This document shows positions 13,382 to 13,586 of a stretch of DNA of 13,586 nucleotides, one piece after another. The notes under the pieces are model-generated. The model worked only from the letters and a program-made list of their open reading frames with translations. It ran no database searches and had not been told where the DNA came from. The stretch lies in the NCBI GenBank assembly GCA_035286785.1, contig DATECS010000266.1, positions 1-13,586 of the forward strand, read 5' to 3'. How positions within the stretch are numbered: the first letter of the stretch is position 1; each line of letters opens with the position of its first letter. The DNA is from UBA11386 sp035286785 (GTDB lineage Bacteria > Planctomycetota > Planctomycetia > Pirellulales > Thermoguttaceae). Both the position numbers and the translations under genes were made by a program.

Positions 13382-13411
13382 ATTCTACCAGGGAAGGCCT
13401 ATTCCCGCCAA
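13382..13411 (-). promoter_or_regulatory. Candidate sigma70-type promoter of the methyltransferase gene
   Basis: On the minus strand TTGGCG (about 13406-13411) and TAGAAT (about 13382-13387) are 18 bases apart, and the -10 is extended (TGGTAGAAT). The transcript would begin near 13375 and include the family-B unit in a leader of about 75 bases. Confidence 0.45.
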
Positions 13412-13483
13412 CCAGGGGTACTTTCTCTCTAGACCGGGAGATTATCTAGTGTAGTGCGTCAGCCAGATGGAACATTATTCTGG

Positions 13484-13552
13484 GTGTGCCACTGGCTCTG
13501 CCAGTGTCGTGTTTTCCACGTTCTTCCAGCACTGGCAAAGCCAGTGGCACAC
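13484..13552. repeat. Paired-palindrome (REPIN-like) repeat, family D
   Basis: Two 23-base arms (13484-13506 and 13530-13552) are inverted copies with one mismatch, around a 23-base spacer. Each arm is self-palindromic (CACTGGC-TCT-GCCAGTG and CACTGGC-AAA-GCCAGTG). The plan is the same as family B with an unrelated sequence. The rest of 13301-13586 shows no gene. Confidence 0.8.
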
Positions 13553-13586
13553 AAACAACGGCCAAAAATACGATCCAAGAACTCTG

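Noticed and set aside
1..13586. CRISPR arrays, rRNA and tRNA genes
   Set aside because: No regularly spaced direct repeats with unique spacers, and no cloverleaf or rRNA-like segment was seen by eye; the repeats present are palindromic pairs.

Overview
The window looks like chromosomal DNA of a planctomycete (Planctomycetota, probably Pirellulales-like). Coding DNA is GC-rich and genes are loosely packed with short, strongly palindromic intergenic repeats. There is an ECF sigma factor translationally coupled to an anti-sigma-like protein that carries a planctomycete-type pseudopilin 'H-X-DG' region. The taxonomic call is inference from gene style, not from a marker gene.

Layout: (1) 1-1113, 3' part of an amidase-signature enzyme. 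(2) 1251-2042, a lower-GC two-gene module with its own sigma70-type promoter: a 75-aa soluble protein overlapping a DUF2335-type two-TM membrane protein. (3) 2102-4832, a complete EF-P modification set: epmB (lysine 2,3-aminomutase) divergent from efp, then epmA (EF-P lysyl ligase). (4) aroB (4961-6040). (5) A convergent gap (6041-6279) filled with nested palindromes. (6) A DusB-like tRNA-dihydrouridine synthase (minus strand), divergent from a zinc-ribbon/four-TM protein with an extended -10 promoter. (7) A GT-C/PMT-type membrane glycosyltransferase (minus), convergent with the zinc-ribbon gene; both stop codons lie in one hairpin stem. (8) An ECF sigma factor and a coupled anti-sigma/pseudopilin-like protein (minus), preceded by a possible leader peptide. 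(9) A solitary beta-class DNA methyltransferase (minus) with a repeat unit in its probable 5' leader.

Functional links: EpmB makes beta-lysine, EpmA attaches it to EF-P Lys34, and EF-P relieves ribosome stalling at polyproline. No epmC was seen. AroB is the second step of the shikimate pathway. Sigma factor and anti-sigma form one regulatory unit.

The most unusual material is non-coding. At least five repeat families occur in 13.6 kb; two are built as head-to-head pairs of self-palindromic units (REPIN-like), one lies across the start region of epmA, and one appears inserted inside another. The best candidate for an undescribed protein system is the 75-aa/DUF2335 pair. Coordinates of short sites were counted by eye and may be off by 1-2 bases, especially beyond about 9900.
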